Source: Ciona intestinalis (Eukaryota > Chordata > Ascidiacea > Phlebobranchia > Cionidae). Taken from it: DNA of 64,000 nt. The stretch covers positions 354,927-418,926 of the forward strand of contig NW_004190420.2 of assembly GCF_000224145.3 (NCBI RefSeq), given 5' to 3'. Below the pieces are notes generated by a model. The model saw nothing but the letters and a program-made list of their open reading frames with translations. It made no database searches and had not been told where the DNA came from. Position numbers and translations under genes: made by a program. The stretch's first letter is position 1; every line of letters begins with the position of its first letter. Below are positions 48,144 through 61,251 of this stretch, one piece after another.

Positions 48144-51100
48144 ATGAACTTTTCATTACTCCGGACATGGAATCTTAATATTCACAACTCTATAATAAGG
48201 ACTTTGAAAACTGGGCCACTGTATGTGGTTCTTCTCATCTTATGCTGTAGAAGCAATGCCACAAACACAAAGCCAGATGTGTATTTAAATGAATGGGCTG
48301 TTGAGATATATGGTGGGAATGATGTGGCTGATGAAGTTGCAGCTGCACATGGCTTCGTTAACCATGGACTGGTAAGTTTATTACAGATGTATAATAAATA
48401 TAAATACAACTATATTTGCGGAACAGAAAGTCTTGCAAAACATTAAACTTTGTAACTCATGCATGGTTTTCAATCTAGGTTATATTGGTAGTTGGTACGT
48501 ATTTTATATTTCAGGCTTTTCTGTTTGTTTGTAGAATTATTACTAAACTTACAAACCATTACACAGATAATGAAGAGCAAAGATTTTTATCGCTTCTCTC
48601 ATCCAAAGTTAAAAAAGAGATCGTTGGATTCTTCGTATGAACATCATCAAAATCTTCTAACAAATGAAAAGGTGCACTAACTATGTCTAGGCAATAAATA
48701 GCATTAGTGCAAATAAAACCAAATTTTCTAAACTTGTCGACATTTTGATCAATTTAGGTAAAACCATTTTTGGAATTCCAGCTTTGAACAGACATCAGTG
48801 ATACCATTATACATAGTGTTAATAGATGTTCCATTACATTTTCTGATTATTTTGCTTTTTCCATAAAATCCATTATTAAGGTAATGATTGAAACACCACA
48901 TAAATGTTCCTCGAATGTAATTTGTTAGGTACACTGCCCCACCATTTCTACTGTTGAAAGATTTTATTAGTCTTTGGTTTCCACCTTCCTACATAATACA
49001 TTGTTTTGTTCATTGTGGACTCCCAAAAATTGGTAATAGAACCTCGCTCCATGACAATGTTACTTGCGAGTCAATTTCAACTCCATAGAAATCAAAGGAT
49101 TTGTTTCTCCTTACCAGCTTATCGTAATTGATAATAAACAAACATGACATTCAATAAACATTAAGGTTAACAACTTTACACTTAAGTGAAAATTGCTGAC
49201 GAGTATAAACATGTAGCCCTAACATTGTTAATTAAAAACGTTCAAAGTTTTAAGCAAAAAGATATTTCTTTGTTAGTAAAAATAAATCCAAAGCTATAAA
49301 TGGTTGGATACCAATATGTATATAGAATAAGCACACTGATAAAATAAGAAAAAAACAGTTTGTAAACATACATGATTTTTACCATATATATATGCCATGT
49401 TTTAATTACCTCACGTTTTCGACTAGGTTATCAGAAACTATTTTTTGACATACACATCTCCACTTGTAGAAGGAAGTTGATTAAAAGTATTTCCCAGCAC
49501 ATGTGATGTGCTAATACTTTGGTACATTGCCACCCTTAGGGTTAATCTTAATAAACATCAAATGCGTAATAATCCATTTTCATATCAAGCATTTGAAACT
49601 TGAAATAAAGTTATACAGTTCTGCGGGTTTGCAATGAGACAGCACAGGGACGCACACTTCATAATCAATACACCGTGCGTAGCTTCCAAGATGTATCAGG
49701 TCTTCTTGTCAAAGATAGATTAGAAAATCTATTTTTAAAAATAACGGACGGTCGTCAGCGCTTTTTAATTTTTAAATCGTTTCCGTGGCTATAGTAGGAA
49801 CATAATACTTTGTCTGTGTGTGTGGTAAATCATTTCGGAAACGGCGTGTCATATAAAGTATGCTACGTTTATTTGAATACCTGTGGCCGACCGGTATCAG
49901 TATTGTTTTAAAACTACGGTTTGTTCTCTCACGTCTGAAAAGTTCGTGATCGAAATATCACGCTTAGTTAAACAAACATGAACTCGTGCGTTTGCTCAGA
50001 ACCTGCGTGCATTTTGCTTCATTAAATTGTCTCCCTAAAGCGGACTTAGTTTTTTTTTATTCACTGGTAAATCGTGTTTTGTAACGGGCCAATGCGTCGC
50101 ATAATTCGTAATTATCAAGGTTTGTCTACAGGATTTTACACGAAGCAGCGCTTTAGTTATGTTTTAAAATATATTTTCAGATTACATTTTACATAAATAT
50201 CTACTTTAGAAACAAATATGATTGCTGTGATTCAAAATGTTATACCGGTTTAATAAAAGGTTTGATTGTCCTTTGTGGTAACTGATCTGTCACCAATACA
50301 ATTGGCGGACACGCGACGTCGTTCCACAAATGCTTGATTCCGTCTTATCGACTTATGCATTATCTTTTGATTGACAGGTGACGTGGGCAGAGCAACAACG
50401 TTCGAAGCGGCGTGTAAAACGAGATCTTATCGATTTCGATCCGAATACTGGTCCAAATGACCCCGAATGGTCCCAGATGTGGTACCTGGTATGTAATGTT
50501 GTTAAATACTTCTTTAAACCACTGTGTGTATGCAGATGCTTAAGCTGTAGTTATGTAAATCTCTGCATTACATCGATTCCACTCTGCTTAATGCCGACTT
50601 AATGAGAAGGAAATTACCTTAGAACACGATACACAACTTTAATAAACTGTAAACACGCCGCACCCTTTAACGCTACCAGTTCCTAGTTTACACATCTCTT
50701 CACCGCAACGACAAGTCCCCATTCCTGCCGACAAACCAGGGACCATTATGACGTCACGATCGTTATCATTGTCACCGCGCGGTTTAGGGTCAAAACAAAA
50801 CTTTGTTTTCCTTTTACAACCGCTCTAGGGTGAAGTGTTGATAGAAAACATACTTTAACTAGCGATGCCAGTTTTTTTATGTCATTATAATCTGCATCAA
50901 AATAATCGCCATGAGCGTGTAATATTCCCGTGGCAACATGGCTTGCTATCTTACTTGTGGCCTGTAGTATGTAATTTAGTCCACCGCAGTTACATGACTG
51001 CGCCCGACACGTAACGAACACACAAATACTACACTAGACATAGCTTAAAGTCACCCTTTTAAGTTAATTCAAATTGTGTCACCTAGTTTGGGATGTTAAA

Positions 51101-54100
51101 TCAAAAAATGACAAAGTAGGTTATGTTGTTATCAATTATAAGGTGCCAACAACGATACCTAGCATGAGAGTGGTGGAAGCTTGGAATGAAGGATACAGCG
51201 GCAAGGATGTATCAGTGACCATCTTGGACGACGGGATCGAACATAGTCACCCAGATCTTCATGCAAACTACGTGAGTTAGCCTTCGTATAAACCTCCTGC
51301 ATGCAAATGCTGTAATAAGCCCGATGTAGCCTACGGAAATCGTGCGGGATATGAACCTATAGAAGTCTATTCATATTCGTTTAATTAGGACACTCCGTGT
51401 AGAGTTCTGTGCGGAACAAGCAATTACTGGCTGGAATAACCTTTCTTTAATAGCCGTTGATTTCCCAGGACCCGTTAGCGTCAAGTGACATCAACAGCCA
51501 CGATGACGACCCGGCCCCGCGGCTCAATCCATCTAATGAAAACAGACACGGGACTCGGTGTGCTGGTGAAGTAGCCGCTGTTGCCAACAATGGGGTGTGC
51601 GCTATTGGAATAGCTTTTAATGCGAAAATCGGAGGTAATGCATGTTATGTGTGGACACGGTAACTATAATGTCACTATTTGAATGTACTGTATGCTTTTA
51701 CATGCACATTAATTGGTCATGGAACCCTGGTAAATCATTAGCAACTAAAAAGTAAATCGAATGAATTCGACTCATACGATGCATAAAATTTTAAACGGAA
51801 ACGTTTTGTTTAAACACAGGGGTTCGCATGTTGGACGGTGAGGTAACCGATGCGGTGGAATCCGCATCAATCGGGTTAAGACCGGAACACGTCGATATTT
51901 ACAGCGCCTCGTGGGGTCCTGACGACGACGGCAAGACCGTGGATGGTCCAGCTAAAATGGCGAAGTTGGCATTCGAACATGGTGTAAATCAGGTAAAGTT
52001 TTCCCGTGTATTATTTGACATAATAGTGGATGTTTTCATTAATCGAATGTGCTCTTTTGGCCTACTACAGCTTCCGTATCCGTACTTTATTTTTCTCTGC
52101 GTTACCTTTATACCGGTATTTTGCGCTTGTTCGGTGTCATTTATCTTGATATATGCCGTTTTTAAACCTCGGTATACGCAAATTAATGCAAGAAAATATT
52201 TTTAAGAAAAAAAAGTGTAATATTTAATATACCCATATACTGTTTACGTATAAAAAGTTTCATAGCATGTACTTGGGCGGGTACGACCTCCTAGATTCTA
52301 AATTAAAACCGTTTCGCATCTTATCTTTCTTATCCGCAAGGACGGTTATCGTCTCGTGTAATTTGAAACTTCGCATGCTGAAATTTTAATGAGCATGTGG
52401 ATAGCGTTGGTCTTCGTATGTTGTTAATCCTGGATAATCCATTGCCCGATGGAACGTCACACGGTCTTTGAATTGTAGACCACTGTATTAACGTGGGATG
52501 ATGTATAATGTAGTTATTTAGTTGCTGTGCTATTCGTGTCATTCGTATAAAGCCCGAGCTCGGTCGTTAAAATATACAAAATGGTACGACCAACGACTGT
52601 ACGGTTTAGTATTTCCTATAAACCCGTTTAACGACCCGTTACTTCATTCTCGATTTAATACCACACATTATTACTTGTAAACGAAACTTTGATGACGCAA
52701 TTAAAACTGACGTCGCTGAAACTGATGAGTCATCTCCGTATATAGAGTTGTGTATTGTGTCGTTGTTTCGGACCAAGCATAACCCAACGTCCGCGCTCGG
52801 TATAACATACAATGCCTGTTCCAGGAACTGAATGGTAATTTTTCTTTTATTTTATGCTTAGCTGTACTGTACCAACCGTGCATGTTTAAGCAACTATCCA
52901 TTTATCCAGGGCCGAGAAGGTAAAGGTTCTATCTTTGTGTGGGCATCGGGCAACGGTGGAAGACACCAGGACAACTGTAACTGCGATGGTTACACGGATA
53001 GTATCTACACCTTATCTATAAGCAGCACTACTCAAAGAGGCACAAGACCTTGGTATTCAGAGGCATGCTCCTCCACATTAGCTGCGACATACAGCAGTGG
53101 TCGTTCTGGTGACAAACAAATCGTAAGTAGCTGTTTTTCTGCGGTGGAAGATAATGAAGCATCTTGTCCACGCGTATAGGATATGATCCCGCAGCGCAGC
53201 GCGCCCAATGCATTATTAATGCTCTGTTATCGCGTTCGTCTCGTTCCACGCGCCCAATTTCTTAACCCGCTTGTCCACATTATTATTGTGTCCGTTCTTA
53301 ATGCCAAGCACACCAATGTAGATAACAACGGATCTCCGGCACGGATGCACGAACACTCACACCGGTACATCCGCCTCCGCCCCTCTGGCTGCAGGAATAT
53401 GCGCACTTGCGCTTGAAGCGAAGTGAGTATACCAAAATTTCCAATCGGATAAAAATTTCGCCATTATCTTACTGAAATATGACCAAACCAACACCATAAA
53501 CCGCAAATGCATAATCCCTATTTCATTTCCAAAGTGACCATCGATTTTAATTTCAACACAACGATTCCAATTCCAATTCCAATCGGTTTAAATACCTACT
53601 TCACCATTCGAGCCCTTACAAAGATATTTTAATCTTAAAGCAAACAGCCATCATTTTAGCTGCTTTCCAATTTCCTCACTTCCTTCTTAAATTAAGTTTG
53701 TGCCGCTTCGCACATTGTTTTGGTCCTAATCAATCATTCGTCGTCTGTATGTGTACACCCATCTGTTTCCCCGACAACCGTCTTATTAGCGGCGACGTTC
53801 AACTTAGCGTTGATCAAAAATTAATGCTATTTTTCTCCGAGTGCCTCAGCGTGCCCACCCTTGCATAATTAAGTGACGTGCCCCCGACCGACCGTTCTAT
53901 ACCAGCATCTTCTTAATGACGTTTACTTTTTGAATTCCAATATTGGTTTTTAAACACAACTGCTATAACGATGGCTATTATAGCGTACATCCACTTACGA
54001 CTTACAATATTAAGCGTTGGCTGTATTGAAAAGTGGTATTTCGGGTTTATGGTAATCTAAATTGCAGCTGTATTTTGAATACATTAATAATGAAAATGTA

Positions 54101-57100
54101 GTTATCCTAAAACTGGATGAAAATGACGTAATGGAACAATTTTGTGCGATTGTGTCTTTGAGGGTTTACAATTTAACCAGCTTTGTACGAAACAAGGTTT
54201 ATTTTCGTGAATTTTTAATGCCAACTCTGTCCTACAGTCCAAATTTAACATGGAGAGATATGCAGCATCTGGTTGTAAGAACTGCTAAACCTGATGGTTT
54301 AAGTGTGGATGACTGGCAGCAGAATGGAGTTGGAAAGAGAGGTGAGATAAATCTTGATAGTTTTCGACTGTCATGTTTCAAGTGGTTTATTGTGCACTGT
54401 AATTGTAGGCAATAGCTAATTTTCGTATATATGCCAAGTCGTGTACGTGGATTTTCTGTAGGTTCAAATAATTTTATAACTCTACCATATTTAAATGTGC
54501 TGTAACTTTACTAACTGTAGTTATGTTAATTTTCACAAGTTCCTTATGCTGTAACAGTTTAGGAAATACGGCTTTAGCCAAAACAATATTCAAAGTATAT
54601 ATTACCAACCATTCTATTGCGCAGCGCAGCGTGGCTTAAAGGCAGTTGTTTTAATACAACACATTAGCTCAACCGTTTAAACACACGTGAACATGATTTT
54701 CTAACTCTCTTTTCACGCGCAGTGAGCCACGCTTTCGGTTATGGCCTAATGGACGCTTACGGCATGGTGACGTTAGCAAGGAATTGGACTAATGTTCCAC
54801 AACAAAACCGTTGCAACATATCAGTCATCTCACCTGAAGAAACACCAAGGATCCTGAGATCTACTGAACCACTTCGAGTAAATGTTGAGGTAAGTTGAGA
54901 CACAAAAATCCGAAAAACCAGAATCCAAATCCGTTTTCGCTTGTTTTGGTAATTTTGCCGAAATTCGAATTTCGGGATTTTCATAAGAATTCATTTTTTC
55001 GTTCAATAAACGTCACTTTTTCGTTTATTTACTAACGTATTGCGGAATAGTAGATTATCCAACGTGACTTACATACAAAGTCACTGTACCGGAATACGTC
55101 AGCTTACAAATGATAATTACGCCCGCGGGCTGCTGAGTATCATACCTCACATTATAGGTGCTTGTCGGTTGCCCGAATGGCGAGGCAGTTGAGAGACTGG
55201 AACACGTACAAGCCGAGTTAACACTGCGGAACGAACGCAGAGGCGACCTTACAATCCTGCTTACATCACCTATGGGTACTACCTCACAACTCTTGGAACC
55301 GAGGTAAAGAGAAAGGGGGCCACATTGTGCTTTTATAAATGCTTTAAACAGGGGCTGAAAATTTAAATTCAGAACAGATTTAAATTATTTGGGGGTAATA
55401 GGCCAACTCCGGACTCACCCGTGCAGAATTAAAGAGATATTAAATATAACATGCTTATACTGTATATGTCTTATATTTGCTTTACAGACGGAATGATATC
55501 TCTGCTAGAGGATTCACTAAATGGGCTTTTATGACAACACACTCGTGGGACGAAGACCCGCGTGGTACTTGGACACTGGAGATACGTGACCGCAATCAAC
55601 GACCAGTATCAGGTGTGTTTCGACCGGGAGCGCCCCCTATTGAGCACTACGAAGGTATAAGAGTTAATGGTGGGCTTCAGTTGAATCCGGTGCTCGGGAG
55701 ACGGTAAACCTTAACACGCACAAAACACGCAATTATTTATATTGATAAAATCGCATTTACATCTTACCTAAGATTACGTCTATTTCTGTCAAATCAGTTT
55801 CGATCCAACAGCTGGTATCGAACGATGAATGTCTTGACTCTAATTTGACAAAATTTCAATCGTATTTGTCACGCTGTGCAGACACACAGTAATTGGTAAA
55901 TGCAGTGTATTCGATGTATATAAATCAATACATATATACTGGGATATTAATACAAAAGGTTCCACCAAAAGCAAAAAAAAATAGTTGGATTTCAAATAAG
56001 AAACGACTAATAAACCATCGTTAACATAAATTACCGCATACCTTTTTTCTTGGTTTAATTTATTTATTTTTCTTCATTCTTAAATACTTCTTTTTACTAA
56101 AGTGGTGTCATTTACACATATTTATATTTATATACATCCATATGAAAGCGTTGTCATTTGTATAAACAAAAACTTCACTAATCCTCCTTGTAACAAACCA
56201 CTAGTATAACTCATCTACTTCATAACTTACAGGCACATTGTCCTTATTCAACCTTGTACTGTATGGAACCAGTGAACGCGACTGGCAACATTCAACAGCA
56301 CCAGTATCATCATCATCAACAACAACAACAACCACTCTTGAAGCTCCGGTAAATAACACACATCCTATACCCTTGTATATTAACAGGGCATTTCTTTAAT
56401 TAACACTGTATTGTTGTCCAGGTTGAAGGCTCGACGACCCTCCCACCACCAACCACCATTAAAACCACCACGACCACCATAGCAGGTGTGATGTTCATTA
56501 ACTTCGCTTATAGGTTGTTAAACTGATATACAAAACATAACTCTAGAATTTCATACGGTATCGGCACCTTATTTCGTGACCATTTTTATTTGTAAAAAAA
56601 GCGTTTTTACCTTTTATTTATTACTTCGGTTATTGTTTTGTGATTGTTAAATGTTAAAAAAAATTATTATTGTTTGTATAATATAGTAGGGTGGGGGAAG
56701 NTGGGTCAAGTTTTCACTCAAGTTTCTCATCCTGTTTGGTAGTAAACAAGAAACATTCAAAGTATCAAAAAATCGCATCATCACAACTTCCATAGACCGT
56801 TGTTAATTGTTTAAAACCCGACCAGGGGCTTTTTCTATTATGCCCTATAGCTGTCCCGTCTTCCCCACGCCACACTATACAACCTTTCAAAGCCACCGCA
56901 ATATTCACATGCGGCCATTGCTTTCTCGTTTAATAAATTTTAAAAATTAATCCACAGCTCAGGGATTAAGAAACTGCAAGACCCCCCTTTCGTCCGGCAA
57001 AGGTTGCACGGGTACGTAATACATCGTCTATATAATATATGTTTGCTTTCATCAATGTCATTTATGTTTTGAAGTAATGACTTATTTTTCTGCCGCTAAT

Positions 57101-58645
57101 TGCACGTCTGTTGTCATTATTTGTTGTCAACTTTACCAGTTCAATAACTTATTTCCACAAGCAAATATTGGACTAATAATATAACAATTCAATTTTATTC
57201 AATATGCATGTAAATTTTATGATAAAGCGTTTCAATTTATCCGATTTGGTCAATAACCCCAAAACTTGAGTAGTATAACCATGTTAAAATATTAACTTGC
57301 ATTTTTTTTTATAACGGTGAAGTCACATTAAGGATTATATGAGTATGATAATAAATTTGATAATTGCGTAACATTTTTTTAATAATTGCGTAATATTTTT
57401 TTTAAATGCTGGAACTGTACAATATTCATAATATCATCCTAATCACTGTTAGAAAGCCACCCTCCCACAGAATCTCTGTGAACGTATGCGCGTATATGTT
57501 ATAATAATAACCGGTGTAACACATGGTGATGGCGCTTGCAATGCTTAATTGCCCCGAAGAATCGCTTCCTGGTTTGTCAGTTGCTGGTGAAACTGAGCTA
57601 TCGGCTGTCGTCATCCATGCATGCAATGGTGTGTACAACTGGCATGACTATGTTGTAATCTTCGGTGTGTAGAATGTAGGTATGCGATACATTTATATTC
57701 TGAATCACGTCATCCCAGAAACGGTCGGTGGCTCACTAACAGTGCAATCTAACTCCCATATAGTAATGTGTTTGTTTTTGGCTTTTCTCCTTCATCGACT
57801 TCTCTCCGACGACGACGACCACGATGCTCCTAATGACGTATTCGACACGAAATTATGACGTCATACCCTGTGAACACGTGACTTTACTCAACTGTGGTTT
57901 GTATGTGCTGCTTATTCATTTTGTATTGGGTGACTGGCACCTGGCTGTCGCTACTGTTTGAATCTCGACTTTATTTATCGGCGACACAACAGTCTGCGCG
58001 AGGGGCTCGTACCTCAACCCTGTGACCCATGCGTGTCTCAGTGCGTGTCCTCCCGGTCATTACGAAGCGGAAGAACGTGTTGAAGTATCTGTGGTGACGA
58101 AACCGCGCGGAGTTATTACCCCGGAGGAGATCAGCGAGGAATCGAGTTTCGAAGACGAGGAACGATTTTCTGGCTATGTCTGCCGACCGTGCGCCTCGCT
58201 CTGTCACAAGTGCAACGGTGCTAAAACTAGCGATTGCGTTCAGTGTGTGGCTGGAGCACAGTTCCGGCTTTCCGACAATGCGTGTATAGACAAAGGTGTT
58301 GGAGACCCTGCTCACCAACACAATACTCCTGCCTCCATAAACACAGGTTCAAACTACATGTTCCTGGCTATTCCAATGGCAGTGATAGCCTTTATTGGAG
58401 TGTTTATAGTTTGCCAATCCCGCACTCGTCCGATATCCAACTGCTTAAAGGGCTCCAAGACACAGTACAAATACCTACCTTCGGGAGACGGGGCGCTGCA
58501 AGACCTTGAGGAATATCACGACGAAGATGAGATACCACCTGTTACAACGCGCACAACTAAGGACGAACCGAACGTTCATCAAAACGGTTACTCGAGGATT
58601 CAACTGAACGGTTATACGAGTTCAAAATTAAACGGCACGCAGTAA
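48144..58645 (+). CDS. furin-like: Proprotein convertase B, furin-like, membrane anchored
   Basis: Sixteen exons: 48144-48371, 48567-48671, 50378-50488, 51143-51271, 51469-51634, 51820-51992, 52910-53122, 53322-53422, 54238-54341, 54723-54889, 55158-55303, 55488-55612, 56233-56348, 56422-56485, 56958-57011, 57993-58645; 884 aa. Signal anchor [12 protein letters not shown], prodomain ending SKRRVKR before DLIDFDPN, catalytic Asp177, His218, Asn319 and Ser392, P domain, then a Thr-rich stalk ([25 protein letters not shown]). A Cys-rich region follows ([19 protein letters not shown]), then a transmembrane helix at about 789-808 and a 76-residue tail with YKYL, an acidic cluster (EEYHDEDE) and YSRI. 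These are the features that cycle furin between trans-Golgi network and surface. An acidic stretch of about 36 residues interrupts the Cys-rich region ([15 protein letters not shown]). Furins process TGF-beta family ligands and many other precursors. Confidence 0.92.
56683..56879 (-). mobile_element. MITE copy 13, intronic
   Basis: Starts ATAGTAGGGTGGGGGAAG (one ambiguous base, N, at 56701) and ends GTCCCGTCTTCCCCACGCCA, interior reverse oriented. Intron of convertase B. Confidence 0.8.
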
Positions 58646-59744
58646 CGTGAAGCACATTTGCAGCAAACCTTCCTATCGTTAATCCACAACACACTACGCC
58701 GTTTCCCAACAGTTGGGAATTTAAAACCCGTTCAAATACCACAGACACACGTTTGTTGTTTATTTCTCGTGCAATATTAGCTAACAGCGCTCTTTCTTCG
58801 CGGACTTAGTTTTAAATCGGCGAGTATACGAACAAACCCCTAAAGTGTTACTTCGGCGAACTGCCTACAACTGTCGAGCTACTTGCGCAGTAACCATCAC
58901 CACGGGTTGGGTTTTTACAAATGTACCTTGACGTATCTACAACGATGCGAAATGTTGGGTGTGGTAAAATCTTTTTCGCTAATTCCAAGCACCTACGCTG
59001 ACATGCAGCACTATGCATTGTGATATATATATACCGTTCGCACATGTATTTCTCGCTTAACAAAACCACGTTTTTTTTTCCACGGCCACAATCGTCGCCT
59101 ATTTATTTTCGTTCTTGTACCCCAGTTGCCTTACACATATAGTACCTGTTATATGCAGTTGGTGTCCACAGCCAAACTGCGAAGGTAGTTTGAATGTTCC
59201 TCGCTGACGTTTACTGCAGTCACCCACGCACTTACCCGGTAACAGAATTTAAAGGCGTTTTTTAACAGACCCATTCAATGTAATGTTTTATTGTGCTGTA
59301 GTTTTGACCTAGATGAATTTCAATCATTTTTTCAATTTCCATTTGTACATAAGCTTAACTCTGTCTTACTGTTATGTACTGGAGTGCTTGATCGCTAATT
59401 AACAAGAACGACAAACAAACAATTAAAAATAAAATTTTAAAAGCAACACCATCATTTTTAAGCACTAAGCTATACATACAACAAATATAAATAGATATCA
59501 CGAAAAATATAAATAGATACCACGACCAGTACATTTTATTATGCTTATTAATACCCGAGTTTAGGTGGGTGAAGTGTTTTTTTAAAACTACATTACAATC
59601 CAAACGTTTCTGTTCAGCACGAATTACACGTTGTTATATCGATCAATTACTGTCTTTCACCTCGTGCAAGCCGCTTCGAAATACACACTTTATTTCACGA
59701 TTTGCTTTGATTTCTGGATCCAGTGGTAAATTTGGCTTGTGTTC

Positions 59745-59802
59745 ATGGCGCCCTCTATAACTTTAGTTTAACATACCTTTTGTAAGTTATAAAGGGCGCC
59801 AT
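59745..59802. mobile_element. 58-bp hairpin insertion with 10-bp target-site duplication
   Basis: Ends ATGGCGCCCTCTATAACTT and AAGTTATAAAGGGCGCCAT are complementary with one mismatch, around a loop of about 20 nt. The 10-mer GCTTGTGTTC lies directly on both sides (59735-59744 and 59803-59812). No coding capacity. Confidence 0.7.
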
Positions 59803-60563
59803 GCTTGTGTTCCAATCAGTGTTTACCGATTGACGAACTTTTCCATTGCCGTGTTTTATTACACGCTCCACTGATCCTATTTCTAAAGGTGTTTTCTGAT
59901 CTGCTGGGAACGGTTTTCTGTGTACGGTAGCACTTTGTTCTTCCCACGTCACTTGGTTTTGTCATGCTCAAGCGTGTAGGTAGTCTAACATACGCAACTA
60001 AGTTAGGATTTATTGTTGTTGCCCTATCATTTAAGAATGTGGGACGTTCGTCACCGGTTAAGTTAATAGTGTGTTTTCTCAATAATTGAATTAGGTTGCT
60101 AGGTTTAGACGTAATTCATGTATATGAACAGTCAATAAAGTCACAAACACCTTAGGGTTTATTTTTACAGTTAGCAGAATGGTCCAACAATTTTCGTTGA
60201 AATAGCAGGGCTACATTTCTTGCAGCCTGTGGGAGGTAATTTCTCTACACCGGACAAATTGCCGCAACGCTTCGCTTGGCCAGACATAGCAAACCGATAA
60301 CGAGGGCACGAAGTGAGAAGGATAAAGAAAGAAACGATTACTCAGTCGCTTCGTCTGCGAACGTTGAGGTTAGTCCAGTTCATTTTAGGAAGTATCCGGT
60401 GTCATTAAGCTGAAGTCGATTTATTTTGCCGTATAAGCCTAGTCAACTTGTATCTTTGCTGAAATCATTCGAACCTAACTGTTCAAATATTATGACGACA
60501 GCTCGGTCATGTGCAACCTTCAATGTTCCAAACACATTAATGATTAAACAAAGAAGCCGGTGA

Positions 60564-60884
60564 ATATCCCGAAGGGCCTTATGTCTAAATTCGTCTCTAC
60601 CGTACGTCCTAAATTCGTCTGAGCTACCGATTAGGAAACGGTTCCGACTAAGCAATGCAGCTCGTTATAGATTTAGGACGGCAGATTTGTATAAAGTGCC
60701 CAAAAATGTGTACGACAGTATTAACAGGTTTATTCAGCTGTTTTTGAGGTTTGTTACGAAGCGCAGGCTACGATTTATTCTTTTTAGATGTACAATAGTT
60801 TTAAAAAGTGCTATTTTTCTGAAAAAGTATAAAATAGCCTATAAGAGATTGAAAGATATCTTCAGTAACCCGAGTAGTGCATAA
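60564..60884 (+). other. Unassigned basic open frame (107 codons, no ATG at start)
   Basis: Open from the stop at 60561-60563 to TAA at 60882-60884, rich in Arg/Lys (RKRFRLSNAARYRF, KRRLRFILFR, KKYKIAYKRLKDIF). No ATG precedes most of it and the family is not recognised. The opposite strand is also open over part of the region (60443-60655). It could be an exon, a decayed element or chance. Confidence 0.2.
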
Positions 60885-61251
60885 ACAGATTACGTAAATA
60901 CGTCATCAGTATGACGTCGACGGACAATACAAACTTATACGATCAGCTGGTCACGTAGACGCAGACAAAATAACTGACCGTGTGGATGTTTGAAAGTGAC
61001 GTGTCGCGTGGTTTGTTGTAATATTTAGTTGTTATATGAGAGAAAGGTTGGAGCAGAAATAATTACTTCATGGGAACACTTCCCTGTAAGGATGTACAGC
61101 TTTTGCTTAATTATTATGGTATGTAATGTGTACTGTTTTATCTGCCTATCCTGCATAATTACATTTCTTAATGCAAAAATTCAAAAGTGTAAGCAATTAT
61201 GAACAGTACAGATTAGGAGTTATAGATTAAAAGTGTTTAAACACCGTGAAA

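Larger units (their letters stand above)
58646..61251. other. Intergenic between convertase B and the last gene
   Basis: Contains the convertase 3' UTR, a 58-bp hairpin element (59745-59802) and an unassigned open frame (60564-60884). Paired CRE-like TGACG motifs occur near 60900-60920. Confidence 0.45.
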
